Positions 42,426-50,618 are shown, numbered from the stretch's first letter. The stretch is 64,000 nucleotides of DNA from Exiguobacterium sp. FSL W8-0210 (GCF_038006045.1 NZ_JBBOUK010000001.1:537001-601000), one strand, 5' to 3'. Made by a program: numbers and translations. The notes: generated by a model from the sequence alone, not told the origin.

Positions 42426-42938
42426 ATGTCTAAAAAAGTAGCCGTTGTACTCGCCGATCATTTTGAGGATGTAGAATTCACAGGACCGGTTGATGCATTA
42501 AAAGAAGCAGGGCACGAGATCACGGTCATTGGTGCCAAAAAAGGTGCAGAACTCGTTGGGAAGCAGGAAGAGGCAAAAGTAACCGTTGATCTCTCGATTG
42601 ATGAGACTTCAGCAGCAGACTACGATGCTCTCCTGATTCCAGGCGGATTTTCACCAGATTTACTTCGAGAAGATGAGCGTTTCGTCTCATTCGTCGAAGA
42701 ATTCGATATGTCGAAAAAACCGATTTTCTCGATCTGCCATGGACCACAATTGATGATTAATGCAAAAATCGTCAAAGGAAGAAAAATGACAGGTTATAAA
42801 TCAATTCGAATTGATTTAGAAAATGCTGGTGTGGACTTTGCAGATGAAGAAGTCGTCGTCGACGATAATTTCGTCTCAAGTCGTCAACCAGATGACATTC
42901 CTGCGTTCAATCGGGAAATCGTAGCTAAACTCGGCTAA
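42426..42938 (+). CDS. DJ-1/PfpI family protein
   Basis: A 170-residue protein of the DJ-1/PfpI superfamily, like Bacillus YfkM/YraA, general-stress proteins implicated in glyoxal or protein-damage protection. The nucleophile is the Cys of FSICHGPQ, with the acidic residue in GFEDVE-like form (DHFEDVEF). ATG 42426 follows GGGGG by 9 bases; ATG 42417 is nearer to the site. It is the last gene of the likely ohr operon, with a terminator following. Confidence 0.9.
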   Translation: MSKKVAVVLADHFEDVEFTGPVDALKEAGHEITVIGAKKGAELVGKQEEAKVTVDLSIDETSAADYDALLIPGGFSPDLLREDERFVSFVEEFDMSKKPIFSICHGPQLMINAKIVKGRKMTGYKSIRIDLENAGVDFADEEVVVDDNFVSSRQPDDIPAFNREIVAKLG

Positions 42939-42950
42939 TACCATGAAACG

Positions 42951-42987
42951 AAAAATCAGCACTGCGCTATCGCAGTGCTGATTTTTT
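42951..42987. terminator. Bidirectional terminator
   Basis: AAAATCAGCACTGCG pairs perfectly with CGCAGTGCTGATTTT around CTAT, with T runs on both strands. It overlaps the stop of the convergent epimerase gene. Confidence 0.9.
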
Positions 42988-43396
42988 ATAGATTTTCTGG
43001 ATAATCACAGAGTTCTGTAATGACGCCGTGTGAATGCCGGGGATTCATATAAATCAGTCGTCGCCCGAACGGCGTCGTTCGATACGTATCTTCTAAAAAT
43101 GTTAAGCCTTGTTGTTTTGCTTCTTCAATCGCTTGATCTAAATCCTCTACACGATAAGCAATGTGATGGACACCTTTCCCGCGTTGTTTTAAAAAACGTG
43201 CGATCGGACTACCCGGACTTGTTGGCGTTAACAACTCGATGTGCGCATCATCGAACTCGATGACCGCAATATTGGAAGCGACACCAGGCGCAGGATTCGA
43301 GTACTCTTTTGTTAAAGTTCCTCCAAGTACGTTTGTATAAAATGAAATGGCTTCCTGCATGTCGCGAACAGCAATTCCAGTGTGGTCTAATTTCAT
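42986..43396 (-). CDS. Methylmalonyl-CoA epimerase / VOC family protein
   Basis: A 136-residue vicinal-oxygen-chelate protein whose N-terminus (KLDHTGIAVRDMQEAISFY) and VHHIAYRVEDL and TELCDYPENL segments fit methylmalonyl-CoA epimerase, which interconverts R- and S-methylmalonyl-CoA in propionate metabolism. Metal ligands appear as His4, the His of HHIAY and the Glu of ITELC. The start has AAGGAGGAT upstream. No mutase gene is in the window, so a glyoxalase-like role remains possible. Confidence 0.82.
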   Translation of the reverse strand: MKLDHTGIAVRDMQEAISFYTNVLGGTLTKEYSNPAPGVASNIAVIEFDDAHIELLTPTSPGSPIARFLKQRGKGVHHIAYRVEDLDQAIEEAKQQGLTFLEDTYRTTPFGRRLIYMNPRHSHGVITELCDYPENL

Positions 43397-43659
43397 ATGA
43401 TATCCTCCTTCTATTCGCTTCAGTTTCCCAAAAACACTTCAAAGTTGCAACGATGAGTTACCTTCCAAATGTTTCTATTACATAGAAGAGGAAAGATTTA
43501 TTTAAAATGAAATATCACTGAAATATTATGGAAGAGGAATGAATGCTATAATCAAAAACGTTCTTATAAAAAAGAAAAACTATTACAGAATTTAAATTTA
43601 ACTTAAATACTCTACGATAAATCATAAAACATACACTACAGAAAAAGAGGGAATACTAC

Positions 43660-45105
43660 ATGAAAAAAACGTTCGCGTCGCTCATCGTTTCCGCACTGGT
43701 TCTTTCATCAGCACCTCATTTTGCAGCAGCTGACGATTTAAGTGAACAGAAAGCCAAAAACGAACAACAGCAACAAGACAATGCTAAAAAGCAAAAAAAC
43801 TTAGAGTCTTCTGTTAATCAAGAAGGTCAAAAAATCTCTAAAACACAACAAGAAGTCAATCGACTAGACGAAGCGTTGAACGAAAAAATCTTTGCTGTCG
43901 AAACAAAGGATCGTCAAATCAAAGCAACAGAACGTGAAATCGTTGAACTTGGAAAAGAAATTGAGAAATATAAAGCGAAACTAAAACGCCAAGAAAAACT
44001 ACTCGGTGATCGTCTTCGTGTCATGCAAGAGAATGATGGAAACTCAATTAAATGGGAAGAAGTCATCTTTGGTGCTAAAAACGTTGGTGATCTCGTAAGC
44101 CGTGTCATGGCAGGGAAATCCATTTCAAAACAAGATGATAAAATGATCACGGATTACCAGAATACGCAAAAGCAATTAGCGGATGCGCAGCAAGAAGTAA
44201 AAGAAAAGAAAGCGCAGTTGGTCGTTGAGAAAAAAGAATTAAAACGTCAACAAGCGGATCTTGAATCACAATTAAAAGAGCGGAACAAACGCTTAAAAGA
44301 ACTACGTAAGAAAAAAGAAAAGTTCGAAACACAATTGATGGATGCAAAAGAAGTCCAGCAAATTTTGATTGCTCAAGAAAAAGCGATTGCAGCTGAAAAA
44401 GCAGCGCGTGAACGTGAAGCGCGAATCGAAAAAGAACGTCAAGCTCAAGCTGCACGTGAAGCAAAAGCACGAGCAGAAGCTGAAGCAGCGCAAGCAGCAG
44501 CTCAAAAAGAAGCAGAAGAGCAAGCCGCTAAAGAAGCAGCAACTCAGCAAGCAGCACAAGAGAAGGCAGCGCAGTCAGCAAAACCTTCTGGTTCGACAAA
44601 ACAATCGGCACCAAAACCATCTACACCAGCACCAACTGCGCCAGCTCCAGCGCCGTCAGCTCCAGCGACACCTAAACCGTCACCATCATCAGGCGGACTC
44701 TTCATTCATCCAACTGCTGGTGCTGTGACACAAGGGTATGGTTCTGCAGGCGGAGAAAATGGTTATACGTTCCATAACGGGATTGACTTCGGTGGTCCAG
44801 TTGGCACGCCAATCGTGGCAGCTGCAACTGGTACAGTCATTACAGCATCAGGTGGCGGACCTTACGGAAATCACATCATGATCGCTCACCAATTGAACGG
44901 GAAGACATATACGACAGTCTATGCACATATGAGTTCATTGAACGCTAGTGCAGGTCAACGTGTCAGCCAAGGTCAACAAATCGGTACACGTGGTAGCACA
45001 GGAAACTCAACAGGTCCACACTTACACTTCGAAATTCACGTTGGTGGATACAGCTACAGTGCAACAGGTCCAGCTAACTCAGTCAATCCAATGTCGATGT
45101 TTTAA
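43660..45105 (+). CDS. Coiled-coil M23 peptidoglycan endopeptidase, copy 1
   Basis: A 481-residue exported protein: signal peptide (to about residue 25, FAAADD), a long PcsB/EnvC-like coiled coil (about 28-275) with a conserved WEEVIFGAKNVGDLVSRVM break, an Ala/Pro-rich linker (about 280-345) and a C-terminal M23 domain. The zinc site is complete: HNGIDF (His, Asp) and HLHFEIH, with VYAHMSSL. It should cleave peptidoglycan cross-links or activate other hydrolases. A related gene follows 200 bases later. The start has AGAGGG upstream. Confidence 0.92.
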   Translation: MKKTFASLIVSALVLSSAPHFAAADDLSEQKAKNEQQQQDNAKKQKNLESSVNQEGQKISKTQQEVNRLDEALNEKIFAVETKDRQIKATEREIVELGKEIEKYKAKLKRQEKLLGDRLRVMQENDGNSIKWEEVIFGAKNVGDLVSRVMAGKSISKQDDKMITDYQNTQKQLADAQQEVKEKKAQLVVEKKELKRQQADLESQLKERNKRLKELRKKKEKFETQLMDAKEVQQILIAQEKAIAAEKAAREREARIEKERQAQAAREAKARAEAEAAQAAAQKEAEEQAAKEAATQQAAQEKAAQSAKPSGSTKQSAPKPSTPAPTAPAPAPSAPATPKPSPSSGGLFIHPTAGAVTQGYGSAGGENGYTFHNGIDFGGPVGTPIVAAATGTVITASGGGPYGNHIMIAHQLNGKTYTTVYAHMSSLNASAGQRVSQGQQIGTRGSTGNSTGPHLHFEIHVGGYSYSATGPANSVNPMSMF

Positions 45106-45109
45106 TCGT

Positions 45110-45142
45110 AAAGAATCGTTGCATATGCAACGGTTCTTTTTT
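45110..45142 (+). terminator. Terminator after M23 copy 1
   Basis: AAGAATCGTTGCATATGCAACGGTTCTTTTTTT-type stem: AAGAATCGTTGC with GCAACGGTTCTT (one G-U), then T7. Confidence 0.85.
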
Positions 45143-45229
45143 TGTCATTTTCAAAAAACAAATCATATATTACAAAAAATCGTTTTCATTTGAAATGTAA
45201 ATGAAATTTTTTTGAAACGATTACGGTGC

Positions 45230-45235
45230 TATAAT
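45230..45235 (+). promoter_or_regulatory. -10 element of M23 copy 2
   Basis: TATAAT preceded by TGC (extended -10). A second TATAAT lies at 45266-45271. No clear -35 accompanies either, and which one is used cannot be told. Confidence 0.4.
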
Positions 45236-45307
45236 CTATTTCAGATATGAGAGAAACTTGAATACTATAATAAAATATGAAAAAAACATAAGTGAGGAAA
45301 ACGATAT

Positions 45308-46585
45308 ATGCTAAAAAAACTAATTTCTACCATTGTTTTAGGAGCATTACTTATAACAGGAACGCAACCGATCGCAGCAGCGACCATTAAAGAAAAAAAG
45401 GCTGAAAATGCCGCTGAACAACGTAAACTTGAAAAAGCGATCAAAAAACAAGAAGCTAAAATCTCAAAAGAGCAACGTCAAATCAATCAAATTGACGCAG
45501 CAATCAACGAAAAGATTTTCCAAGTCTCTGAAAAAAATAAACAAATCGAACAGTTGAACGTTCGAATCGATGAGTTAAAGGTAGACATCGTCCGTTACGA
45601 AGAAATGTTACAGAAACAGGAAGAACTACTCGGTGATCGTTTGCGTGTTTTCCAAGAGAACGATGGAAACTCGATTAAATGGGAAGAAGTCATTTTTGGA
45701 TCGAAGGATTTAGGTGATTTATTCAGCCGTGTCATGGCGGGGAAAAAAATCGCTGAGCAAGACGATAAAATGATTTCGGATTACATCGCAACGCAACAAA
45801 AATTAGCAGAAGCAAAACAAGCGCTCGTTGAGAAAAAAGCGGAGCAAATGCAAGAAAAGAAAGTATTGCTTGAACAAAAGAAAGCGTTAAAGCTTCAAAT
45901 GAAAGAACGTAGTGCCACGCTGAAGAAATTACGAAAAGGGAAGACGAAGTTCACGACAGAACTGTTAGACGCAAAAGAACTTCAAGCGACTCTCGAAGCG
46001 CAAGAACGTGCAATTGCGGCAGCGAAGGCAGCTGCTAAAGCAGCGGCTGAAAAAGCAGCAGCGGAGAAAGCGGCAGCCGAAAAAGCCGCTAAAGCGAATG
46101 CTCAAGCAGCAAAACAAGCAGGTAAGAGTTCGGAATCAACTGATTCTGTTGTCCCGCCGGTTGTTTCGAGTGGAGGGAAATTCGTTCGACCATCTTCTGG
46201 TGGAGTGTCACAAGGATTCGGACCAGCAAGCGGCGCGAACGGTTATACGTTCCACAACGGTGTTGATTTCAGTGGTTCGGTCGGATCTCCAATCGTCGCT
46301 GCAGCAGCTGGAACGGTCATTACAGCATCAGGTGGTGGACCTTACGGCAATCATGTCATGATTTCTCACTTCCTCGATGGACAAGTGTACACGACTGTCT
46401 ACGCACATATGAGTTCATTATCGGTTCGTGCAGGACAAACGGTCTCTCAAGGTCAGCAAGTCGGGACACTTGGTAGTACAGGGAATTCAACAGGACCACA
46501 CTTACATTTCGAACTACATGTCGGAGGCTATCAATACAGTGCCTCTTCTCCTCTAAATGCAGTCAATCCATTAGCATATCTGTAA
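45308..46585 (+). CDS. Coiled-coil M23 peptidoglycan endopeptidase, copy 2
   Basis: A 425-residue paralogue of the preceding gene with the same order: signal peptide (to about 26), a coiled coil with WEEVIFGSKDLGDLFSRVM, an Ala/Lys-rich linker much shorter than in copy 1 and without the Pro run, and an M23 domain with HNGVDF and HLHFELH. The active site is complete. It has its own promoter region and terminator, so the pair can be regulated separately. GAGGAAAAC precedes the ATG. Confidence 0.92.
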   Translation: MLKKLISTIVLGALLITGTQPIAAATIKEKKAENAAEQRKLEKAIKKQEAKISKEQRQINQIDAAINEKIFQVSEKNKQIEQLNVRIDELKVDIVRYEEMLQKQEELLGDRLRVFQENDGNSIKWEEVIFGSKDLGDLFSRVMAGKKIAEQDDKMISDYIATQQKLAEAKQALVEKKAEQMQEKKVLLEQKKALKLQMKERSATLKKLRKGKTKFTTELLDAKELQATLEAQERAIAAAKAAAKAAAEKAAAEKAAAEKAAKANAQAAKQAGKSSESTDSVVPPVVSSGGKFVRPSSGGVSQGFGPASGANGYTFHNGVDFSGSVGSPIVAAAAGTVITASGGGPYGNHVMISHFLDGQVYTTVYAHMSSLSVRAGQTVSQGQQVGTLGSTGNSTGPHLHFELHVGGYQYSASSPLNAVNPLAYL

Positions 46586-46587
46586 TC

Positions 46588-46617
46588 AAAACGGGCTTCG
46601 GCTCGTTTTTTTTTCTT
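46588..46617 (+). terminator. Terminator after M23 copy 2
   Basis: AAAACGGGC-TTCG-GCTCGTTTT with T8 following. Confidence 0.85.
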
Positions 46618-46653
46618 CTCTATGCTACAGTTAAGGCGAAACGAATACTTGAG

Positions 46654-46747
46654 CAACTAGGGGAGCTGGAGGAATCCGGCTGAGAGGAAAACCAATCTGT
46701 TTTCGACCCTATTACCTGAACTGGATAATACCAGCGTAGGAAAGTTG
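46654..46747 (+). promoter_or_regulatory. TPP (thiamine) riboswitch
   Basis: The THI-box core is complete: CTAGGGGAGC, then GGCTGAGAGG, ACCCTATTACCTGAA, CTGGATAATACCAGCG and TAGGAAAG. P1 is CAACT/AGTTG. It is followed by a terminator at 46790 and then thiD, so thiamine pyrophosphate should cause premature termination. Confidence 0.96.
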
Positions 46748-46789
46748 AGCCGAACGGATACCGGAATGCGTGTATAACGCTTTCGTATA

Positions 46790-46828
46790 GCGTCGACTGC
46801 TTTTTTACAGCGGTCGACGCTTTTTTTT
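46790..46828 (+). terminator. Riboswitch-controlled terminator
   Basis: GCGTCGACTGC (46790-46800) pairs with GCGGTCGACGC (46810-46820) and eight T follow, 48 bases before thiD. Confidence 0.9.
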
Positions 46829-46875
46829 GTCGGTCACGACTCCCTTACATTGCTCGATGGGAAGGTGAAAAGAAC

Positions 46876-47679
46876 ATGAAACATGTACTGACGATTGCAG
46901 GATCCGACTCCGGTGGTGGAGCTGGGATTCAAGCAGATTTAAAAACCTTTTCGGCTTTAGGGGTTTATGGAATGAGCGTCCTGACAGCCGTCACGGCGCA
47001 AAATACGTTGGGTGTTCAAGCGGTGGAAGAGTTGTCCCCAGAAATCGTAGATGCCCAGTTAACGTCGATTTTTTCAGACATTCGTGTCGATGCGATCAAA
47101 ATCGGGATGGTCTCGAATGCGCAGACGATTCGTGTCATTGCTACACATCTCCGCAAACAGACAGTTCCTATCATATTAGATCCCGTCATGGTCGCTAAAG
47201 GTGGTCATGCCCTATTGCGGACGGAAGCTGAACAAGCATTGATTTCAGAACTTCTGCCGCTTGCGACACTCGTCACACCGAATTTACCGGAAGCGGAGCG
47301 GTTAACAGGACGATCAGTGACCAATCTAGAGGAAATGCGACTGGCGATGCATCAATTGGCTACACAGACAGGGGCAGTATTACTAAAAGGTGGACATCTC
47401 TCAGGAGCTGCGACGGATTTGTTGTTTGATGGGGAAGTGGAACACCGCTTCACATCGGAACGGTTAGACAATCAACATACTCATGGAACTGGTTGTACCT
47501 TATCTGCGGCGATTGCGGCGCGGATGGCGCTTGGAGAAGATTTAACAGATAGTGTAAGACAGGCAAAGAGCTATGTCACGGAGGCAATTCGTCATGGATT
47601 TGCCCTCGGACAAGGTATTGGACCGACACATCATTTTCACTCACTTTGGAGGGATACACATGTTTACGACCATTCTTGA
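46876..47679 (+). CDS. thiD: Hydroxymethylpyrimidine (phosphate) kinase
   Basis: A 267-residue ribokinase-family enzyme that phosphorylates HMP and HMP-P in thiamine synthesis and salvage. The N-terminal TIAGSDSGGGAGIQADLKTF, DPVMVAKGG and the anion-hole/catalytic HGTGCTLSAAIAA are visible. It is the first gene of the TPP-regulated thiD-thiM-thiE operon and overlaps thiM by 20 bases. GGGAAGGTG precedes the ATG. No thiC or thiG is present, so this is a salvage set. Confidence 0.96.
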   Translation: MKHVLTIAGSDSGGGAGIQADLKTFSALGVYGMSVLTAVTAQNTLGVQAVEELSPEIVDAQLTSIFSDIRVDAIKIGMVSNAQTIRVIATHLRKQTVPIILDPVMVAKGGHALLRTEAEQALISELLPLATLVTPNLPEAERLTGRSVTNLEEMRLAMHQLATQTGAVLLKGGHLSGAATDLLFDGEVEHRFTSERLDNQHTHGTGCTLSAAIAARMALGEDLTDSVRQAKSYVTEAIRHGFALGQGIGPTHHFHSLWRDTHVYDHS

Positions 47680-48427
47680 ACACAAACCACTCATTCACCA
47701 TCTGACGAACACGGTGACGATCAACGACTGCGCAAACGTCACACTCGCTGTTGGAGCATCACCCGTCATGGCGGAAGACATTCGTGAAGTAGAAGAGATG
47801 GTTAGACTCGCACAAGCTCTTGTCTTAAACATTGGTACGATTGATGCAGACATGCAAGCAGCTCAACGACTCGCAGCACGTGAAGCGGGACGTTTGAATG
47901 TCCCAATCGTTCTTGATCCAGTTGGAGCAGGGGCAACGACATTACGTACTGCCTTTTCTAAAGAACTCATTGATCTCGGGTGTACGGTCATTAAAGGAAA
48001 TGCTTCTGAAATCAAGACGTTACTTGGGGAAGATGGGCGAACTAAGGGAGTCGATGCTGCGGGAGATGCAATGATGGATCGAGAAAGCATTCGTGCATTC
48101 GCTCGCAAACACCAATCTGTCCTCGTCGTGACAGGTCCGAACGACTACATCACGGATGGAACGCGTGAAATGGAATTACATGTAGGAACACCACGTTTGG
48201 GAGACATCACGGGTACGGGCTGCATGACGGCCTCCTTGATTGCGAGCTTCCTCGGTGCAGGATATACGGCATTTGAGGCGGCTGTCCACGGGACATTCGT
48301 CATGGGAAAAGCAGGAGAACAAGCAGCCTCCGCGCAAGGTCTTGGTGATTTTAAACGAGAGTTGTTCAATGCCATCAGCCTCATGACGGTGCAAGATCTG
48401 GTGGAGGTGACAGAACGTGTCAATTGA
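47660..48427 (+). CDS. thiM: Hydroxyethylthiazole kinase
   Basis: A 255-residue kinase that phosphorylates thiazole alcohol (THZ) for thiamine salvage. NTVTINDCANVTLAVGASPVMA, DPVGAGATTLR and DITGTGCMTASLIASF (catalytic Cys in the GTGC loop) are visible. ATG 47660 follows TGGAGGG and lies inside the end of thiD; the frame upstream to 47573 is overlap. The end overlaps thiE by 11 bases. Confidence 0.96.
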   Translation: MFTTILEHKPLIHHLTNTVTINDCANVTLAVGASPVMAEDIREVEEMVRLAQALVLNIGTIDADMQAAQRLAAREAGRLNVPIVLDPVGAGATTLRTAFSKELIDLGCTVIKGNASEIKTLLGEDGRTKGVDAAGDAMMDRESIRAFARKHQSVLVVTGPNDYITDGTREMELHVGTPRLGDITGTGCMTASLIASFLGAGYTAFEAAVHGTFVMGKAGEQAASAQGLGDFKRELFNAISLMTVQDLVEVTERVN

Positions 48428-49055
48428 TTACTCCATCTATGCAGTGACGGATCGTCGGTACCATCCTGGAGTCGCGATCGAGACGGTCGTTGAGGAAGCT
48501 GTTTTAGGTGGTGCGACGATCGTGCAATTACGGGAAAAAACAGCACAAGGAAAGGAATTCTACGATCAGGCAGTTCGGTTGAAAACACTCACGGATCGCT
48601 ACGACGTTCCTTTGATCATCAATGACCGGATCGATATCGCATTACTCGTCGGAGCTGGTTTGCATATCGGACAAGAAGACATTCCTTTAATCGCAGCACG
48701 TCGCCTTTTACCAGATGCCGTGATCGGTGTGTCAGTAGCAACCGTTGCACAAGCGATTGAAGCAGAACGGGACGGAGCATCTTATTTAGGCGTGGGGTCT
48801 CTATTTGCGACGTCATCCAAAGCGGACGCTGATTCCATGTCGCACACGATGCTTCAGGCAATTCGAGAAGCCGTACGATTACCTCTAATCGGTATTGGTG
48901 GAATCACAGCAACGAATGTCTCTTCTCTGCCTATCCCGCTAGAAGGGTATGCCGTCATCTCAGAAATTTTCGCTAAAGAAGATCGGCAACTCGCTGCGCA
49001 GCAAATGACAGATGCTGTGCGAGAATGGCATCAATCACTTCAGAACAGGGTATAA
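48417..49055 (+). CDS. thiE: Thiamine-phosphate synthase
   Basis: A 212-residue TIM-barrel enzyme joining HMP-PP and THZ-P into thiamine phosphate. Key motifs are VQLREK, INDRIDIALLVGAGLHIGQED, YLGVGSLFATSSK and IGIGGITATN. The start is GTG 48417, 5 bases after TGGAGGTGACA, inside thiM. It is the last recognised thiamine gene of the operon; the next frame begins 20 bases downstream. Confidence 0.95.
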   Translation: MSIDYSIYAVTDRRYHPGVAIETVVEEAVLGGATIVQLREKTAQGKEFYDQAVRLKTLTDRYDVPLIINDRIDIALLVGAGLHIGQEDIPLIAARRLLPDAVIGVSVATVAQAIEAERDGASYLGVGSLFATSSKADADSMSHTMLQAIREAVRLPLIGIGGITATNVSSLPIPLEGYAVISEIFAKEDRQLAAQQMTDAVREWHQSLQNRV

Positions 49056-49075
49056 TCCGTTCAGAGGTGATTGTA

Positions 49076-49510
49076 TTGAAATGGCAGACGATCCGTTTTC
49101 GCGGCTATTGGATTCGATATCGGTTAGAACCACAAATCATTCGAGTCGATAATCAGGGAATCTACCATCTAGGAAAAGTCTTATTTCCGCGTCCTAATCG
49201 TATATCTTATGAGATGGCTCTTTTATTGAAAGAAAAGTATGAAAGACGCTACAAACGTCCGTTGTATATTAAAACGAGCTCGATTGCGACGGAAATTTGG
49301 GGACATACTCATTTAGATATCTATTACCGGGCACTTCTTCATCTACCGATTCCGACGCGACTTCGTCAACGTTATACGAATCGATTAGAAAGCACGAAAG
49401 TCATTGACATCGGCGTACGCGCTGTCGATCAAAATCGAATTGTCTGGGATATCGGAGATTACGTAGGAGGATGGTTCGTGTTTTGGCTCATTCGCAGACG
49501 AATGCGCTGA
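49076..49510 (+). CDS. Uncharacterised protein, 144 aa
   Basis: I do not recognise this protein. It is basic and rich in Arg, Tyr and Ile (for example KEKYERRYKRPLYIKTSS), with one hydrophobic patch near the end (GGWFVFWLIRRR). The start is TTG 49076, 7 bases after AGAGGTG. It follows thiE by 20 bases and precedes the ArsR-type regulator by 55, so it may be read through from the thiamine operon, but nothing in it suggests a thiamine role. Confidence 0.6.
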   Translation: MKWQTIRFRGYWIRYRLEPQIIRVDNQGIYHLGKVLFPRPNRISYEMALLLKEKYERRYKRPLYIKTSSIATEIWGHTHLDIYYRALLHLPIPTRLRQRYTNRLESTKVIDIGVRAVDQNRIVWDIGDYVGGWFVFWLIRRRMR

Positions 49511-49565
49511 ACTTGCAATGTCCCGTTTCTCATGGTGCAATATAGGTAGAAACGAGGTGACGGAC

Positions 49566-49934
49566 ATGGACATTCCCCGTTGTGAAACGATTGCGATTGA
49601 TGAACAACGCGCGTCTGAAATCGGACATATCGTTGACACGATTCCGACGCTAGAAATCGGAAAGCTATTTAAGATTCTTTCGGATGCGACACGACTGCGA
49701 ATCGTTTATGCGCTGACGATCGAAGAAGAACTATGCGTTTGTGATGTCTCGGCTTCTGTCGACTGTTCGATTGCGACAGCGTCGCATCATCTTCGATCTT
49801 TGTTGAAACAAGGACTCGTCAAGTTTCGAAAAGACGGTAAAGTCGTCTATTATTCCTTGGATGACCATCATGTGTCATCGCTTGTACATATGGCGATGGA
49901 ACATGTACAAGAGGGAAAAGCAATGCCTGAATGA
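49566..49934 (+). CDS. ArsR/SmtB family metalloregulator, CadC-like
   Basis: A 122-residue winged-helix repressor. It has the CadC-type metal motif ELCVCDVSASV in helix alpha-4, an N-terminal Cys (PRCETIAID), the recognition helix SIATASHHLRSLLKQGL, and the C-terminal helix with Asp/His pairs (DDHHVSSLVHMAMEH) that forms the second, zinc-sensing site. It should dissociate from DNA on Cd, Pb or Zn. No P-type ATPase or other target is adjacent. ATG 49566 follows GAGGTGA. Its stop is directly at a 58-bp palindrome. Confidence 0.88.
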   Translation: MDIPRCETIAIDEQRASEIGHIVDTIPTLEIGKLFKILSDATRLRIVYALTIEEELCVCDVSASVDCSIATASHHLRSLLKQGLVKFRKDGKVVYYSLDDHHVSSLVHMAMEHVQEGKAMPE

Positions 49935-49992
49935 GTCTTTAGAATAAACGAAAAGCGCAGCTATAGCTGCGCTTTTCGTTTATTCTAAAGAC
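49935..49992. terminator. Perfect 58-bp palindrome, bidirectional terminator
   Basis: 29-base arms (49935-49963 and 49964-49992) are exact complements with no spacer, beginning GTCTTTAGAATAAACG. CGAAAAG/CTTTTCG give T-rich tracts on both strands. It starts one base after the CadC-type stop and contains the last 13 bases of the convergent sensor gene. Confidence 0.85.
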
Positions 49993-50618
49993 GATTGTTC
50001 TGATCCTTTTGGAGCGAAGCGGTGGAAGAAAAAGACCGTGGCACTAATCAATAAAAAGGACAGGATGGAGAGAGCGAGACACATCCATTTATATGTAGCG
50101 ATTAAAGAATCTGATTGTTGTAATTTGGCTTGAAGCGTTTTATACAAATCATCTTTCACACGGGATAAGTCTTCGAGAATCGTTTGGGTCGTCTGAGTCG
50201 ACTGTCTAGCAAGACGTTTTGCGGCTGTTGGACTTTGACGTTCATAGACAACAAACACGCGTTCAATTTCGGACTCCCAGACATTGTTGCGGCGAAGAAG
50301 ATCTTTAATCGTCCCTGGAGTAGTCGACGATTGGTTCAGACTATTACGCAAATCATGGATTTTAGACGTTGAAAAGTAATATTGTTCGATATAACGATTA
50401 TCTTCATACAATAAGAGACCACGAACCGCATTGGCACGATCTCGATTGTGTTCGACCAACTGATCTACCTGATTGATTAACGGGATATCATGATCCTTCA
50501 TTTGCTCGGTCATCGTTGCAATCGTCCGATAACCGGATAACGCATAGATGATCGGGATAGAGGCGAATAAGCTGACCAAGAAAATCAGCAGAATACGCTG
50601 ACGCCAAAGAGAGTGCAT
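49980..50618 (-). CDS. Sensor-only membrane protein (chemoreceptor-like ligand domain)
   Basis: A 212-residue protein with TM1 (about 8-28), an extracytoplasmic helical domain of about 145 residues and TM2 (about 178-198), then only about 14 residues. The helical domain resembles the four-helix or CHASE3-type input domains of chemoreceptors and histidine kinases (TEQMKDHDIPLINQVDQLVE, AVRGLLLYEDNRY). No HAMP, kinase or methyl-accepting domain follows and no frame continues it, so the output is missing or supplied by a partner. ATG 50618 follows AAAGGAAT. Confidence 0.7.
   Translation of the reverse strand: MHSLWRQRILLIFLVSLFASIPIIYALSGYRTIATMTEQMKDHDIPLINQVDQLVEHNRDRANAVRGLLLYEDNRYIEQYYFSTSKIHDLRNSLNQSSTTPGTIKDLLRRNNVWESEIERVFVVYERQSPTAAKRLARQSTQTTQTILEDLSRVKDDLYKTLQAKLQQSDSLIATYKWMCLALSILSFLLISATVFFFHRFAPKGSEQSSLE

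Noticed and set aside
44302-44728. Frames rich in Cys/Phe or Lys/Gln inside M23 copy 1
   Set aside because: They are alternative-frame readings of the Ala/Glu/Lys-rich linker; composition alone keeps them open.
43560-45240. WalR (YycF)-type boxes before the M23 genes
   Set aside because: Only single half-sites such as TGTAAA or TGTAAT are visible; no convincing TGTWAH-N5-TGTWAH pair was found.
49518-49565. N-terminal extension of the CadC-like regulator
   Set aside because: The family start and GAGGTGA favour ATG 49566; the extension is not family-like.
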